From an uncultured Candidatus Saccharibacteria bacterium (GTDB lineage: Bacteria; Patescibacteriota; Saccharimonadia; Saccharimonadales; Saccharimonadaceae), in the NCBI GenBank assembly GCA_946187605.1, contig CAMHRH010000045.1, forward strand, positions 1-6,524: a DNA stretch of 6,524 nt. Reading direction: 5' to 3'. Shown here one piece after another: positions 4,812 through 6,524 of this stretch. Position 1 is the stretch's first letter, and each line of letters begins with the position of its first letter. The position numbers and the translations under genes are program-made. The notes beneath the pieces were generated by a model. That model worked only from the letters and a program-made list of their open reading frames with translations, was not told the DNA's origin and did not search any database.

Positions 4812-6524
4812 ATGAACGAAAAAACTAAAGCTGAGGCAGAACGCCGCGCCAAACTTTTAAAATCGCGCGCCGAGCGTCTCCCAGACATCAAGAAACAGTT
4901 CGAAGAACATCAGAAGCGGAATTTTAACGCAAATTTCGCTCCTGGAGGCAAGGACGAAAAATTAGTAGCGAAATCTACCAGAAGGGGCAAAAACGCGCCA
5001 AAGGCCGCAAAAAAGGCTTCTACGGGCAAAAAAGCCGCCAAAACTTCGTCGAAAGGAAAAAACGCCAATGCTACAACAGATAAGCGCAGCGACGTCAAGT
5101 TGATGGTTAATACGCGCAAAGGCGAGATGGTTCATCATCAGCGCATGCTTAGCCAAGACGTGAATGCGCAGGCAACGCAACATATTGTCGGTATCCCAGT
5201 TAATAAATCGCGTTATAACGGCTATAAGGGCAATCAGATTACGATGAGCCAGATTCGCGCGGCGCGTCCAGCAAAAGATGCGGTTCGCATTATCCCGATT
5301 GGTGGCCTCGGCGAATTCGGCATCGGCAAGAACATGACCGCTATCGAATATCAAGGTGAAATTGTTCTCGTTGATATGGGCACGCTTTTCGCAAACGCTG
5401 ACTACCCGGGCGTTAATTACATGGTACCGGATTCAAAATGGCTTGATGATAACCGCGACAAGGTAAAGGCAATTCTCTTTACCCACGCTCACCTTGACCA
5501 TATTGGCGCCTGTAAGCATTTGCTGCCGTACTTTGGGCCGCTCGTTCCAATCTATGCCTCTGCTTTCACGATTGGCATGATTAAGAAGCAGATGTCGGAA
5601 GTGCCAGATGTTCCGGAGATGAATTACCAAATCGTTGATCCGCTTGCGCACAAGGAAATCAAGCTAAGTCAGCATCTATCGGCTGAATTTGTGCATATGC
5701 TGCATTCGATCCCGGGCAACTGCTCGATTGTATTTCGCACGCCAAATGGCGCAATCCTATTGTCTGGCGACTGGCGTTTTGAGACTAATCCGATGGACAT
5801 TCCGGCCGACTATGATCGTCTGCTTGAGATTGCAAACAAAGAGGGTTTTGCGCTTGTTCTGAACGAATCGACTAATATTGATGTTCCGGGTACGCATCCA
5901 CATAGCGAATATGATGTTGGTGATAATATCGGTAAAGTTATGGACAACTATGCGACTGGGCGGATTATTATCAGCTGTTTTTCGAGTCAAGTCAAACGTA
6001 TTGAGTGCGTACTCAAAGAAGCTGCTGCGCGTGGCCGTAAAGTTGCTTTTGCCGGTTTTTCAATGATTAATAACGTAGAGGTCGCATTGCGCGCCAAAGC
6101 TATTAAGGTGCCAAAAGATACCATTATGAAGATGGAGGATATTGTTAAGCTTCCGGATGAAAAAGTTACAATCGTTTGTACTGGCTCGCAGGGTGAAATG
6201 AATGCCGTGCTCAATCGTATGGTTACTGGCGCGCATCGCTTCATCAAAGTTAAGGCTAGCGACACGATCGTCTTCGGCTCGAGTCCAATCCCAGGCAATG
6301 AGCCAAAGGTTATGGGCACGGTTGACGGTCTTCTTCGTGAAGGCGCTCAGGTGATTCAGCACAACAAAACGCACCTAACCAATATTGGTCCACTTCATCT
6401 TTCTGGTCATGCTTACTATGAAGATCATGTTAAATTCGTAAGCGACCTACACCCAAAGAACTACATGCCATACCACGGCGAATTCTACATGCTCGAACAT
6501 AATGCCGAGATGGCAGAGAACGTT
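4812..6524 (+). CDS. rnj: Ribonuclease J, long N-terminal extension, 3' end outside window
   Basis: RNase J is a zinc-dependent metallo-beta-lactamase/beta-CASP nuclease of mRNA decay and rRNA processing in the cytoplasm, with 5'-3' exonuclease and endonuclease activity. The window shows 571 codons, open to the right edge. Residues 1-158 are an extension rich in Lys, Ala and Arg (very basic at about 55-95), absent from the usual form of about 555 residues. The enzyme part starts at IIPIGGLGEFG. Metal ligands visible: His225, His227, Asp229, His230 (HAHLDH), His298 (LHSIPG) and Asp320 (SGDWRFE). Motif A is Glu352 in NESTN (often Asp in RNase J). Further motifs are CTGSQGE, SSPIPGNEPK, SGH (His533) and YHGEF (His555). 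The GGLGE loop reads GGLGEFGIGKNM, two residues longer than the common GGLGEIGKNM. The C-terminal domain is missing only because the window ends. The active site is intact. Confidence 0.95.
   Translation, partial: MNEKTKAEAERRAKLLKSRAERLPDIKKQFEEHQKRNFNANFAPGGKDEKLVAKSTRRGKNAPKAAKKASTGKKAAKTSSKGKNANATTDKRSDVKLMVNTRKGEMVHHQRMLSQDVNAQATQHIVGIPVNKSRYNGYKGNQITMSQIRAARPAKDAVRIIPIGGLGEFGIGKNMTAIEYQGEIVLVDMGTLFANADYPGVNYMVPDSKWLDDNRDKVKAILFTHAHLDHIGACKHLLPYFGPLVPIYASAFTIGMIKKQMSEVPDVPEMNYQIVDPLAHKEIKLSQHLSAEFVHMLHSIPGNCSIVFRTPNGAILLSGDWRFETNPMDIPADYDRLLEIANKEGFALVLNESTNIDVPGTHPHSEYDVGDNIGKVMDNYATGRIIISCFSSQVKRIECVLKEAAARGRKVAFAGFSMINNVEVALRAKAIKVPKDTIMKMEDIVKLPDEKVTIVCTGSQGEMNAVLNRMVTGAHRFIKVKASDTIVFGSSPIPGNEPKVMGTVDGLLREGAQVIQHNKTHLTNIGPLHLSGHAYYEDHVKFVSDLHPKNYMPYHGEFYMLEHNAEMAENV

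Noticed and set aside
4910..6374. Several minus-strand frames opposite the RNase J gene
   Set aside because: All lie over a fully motif-supported RNase J frame and have no ribosome sites or recognisable domains.
1..6524. TGA recoding, CRISPR arrays, tRNA genes, insertion sequences
   Set aside because: No in-frame TGA is needed, stops are TAA throughout, and no regular repeats, cloverleaf sequences or transposase motifs were seen.

Overview
The window reads as a piece of a small bacterial chromosome, most likely a Patescibacteria/CPR member and within it probably Saccharibacteria (TM7). This is inferred from the gene mix: RNase J, a short NusA outside its usual operon, a SipW-type exported protein and a LysM-CHAP wall hydrolase, all compactly spaced. 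There was no database check. The genetic code looks standard. All five complete genes end in TAA, and no reading frame requires TGA to be read as an amino acid.

Layout from left to right. (1) A LysM-LysM-CHAP peptidoglycan hydrolase enters from the left edge with its start missing and ends at 1145. (2) A DUF2130 protein with a zinc-ribbon-like start, a long coiled coil and a PD-(D/E)XK-like core lies at 1176-2360. (3) A small single-pass membrane protein lies at 2384-2650. Genes 2 and 3 each have a -10 box only 6-8 bases before the ATG and no Shine-Dalgarno, so both look leaderless. (4) A strong, possibly two-way terminator at 2655-2688 separates them from nusA, which runs on the minus strand at 3826-2702. 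(5) Back-to-back promoters at 3911-3982 drive nusA leftward and a TasA/BsaA-like exported protein (4022-4630) rightward. (6) A hairpin follows that gene. Then comes an extended -10 promoter and a leader of about 100 bases that can fold. (7) Last is RNase J, from 4812 past the right edge, with an unusual basic N-terminal extension of about 158 residues.

Two themes emerge. One is RNA metabolism (NusA, RNase J), where both genes carry leaders with possible cis-regulatory structure. The other is the cell surface (CHAP hydrolase, small membrane protein, SipW-type protein). I see no mobile element, CRISPR array, rRNA or tRNA, and no clear new multi-gene system. The most interesting signals are the structured leaders, the leaderless promoters, the nusA/exported-protein divergent promoter and the RNase J extension. 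No gap between genes exceeds 300 bases.
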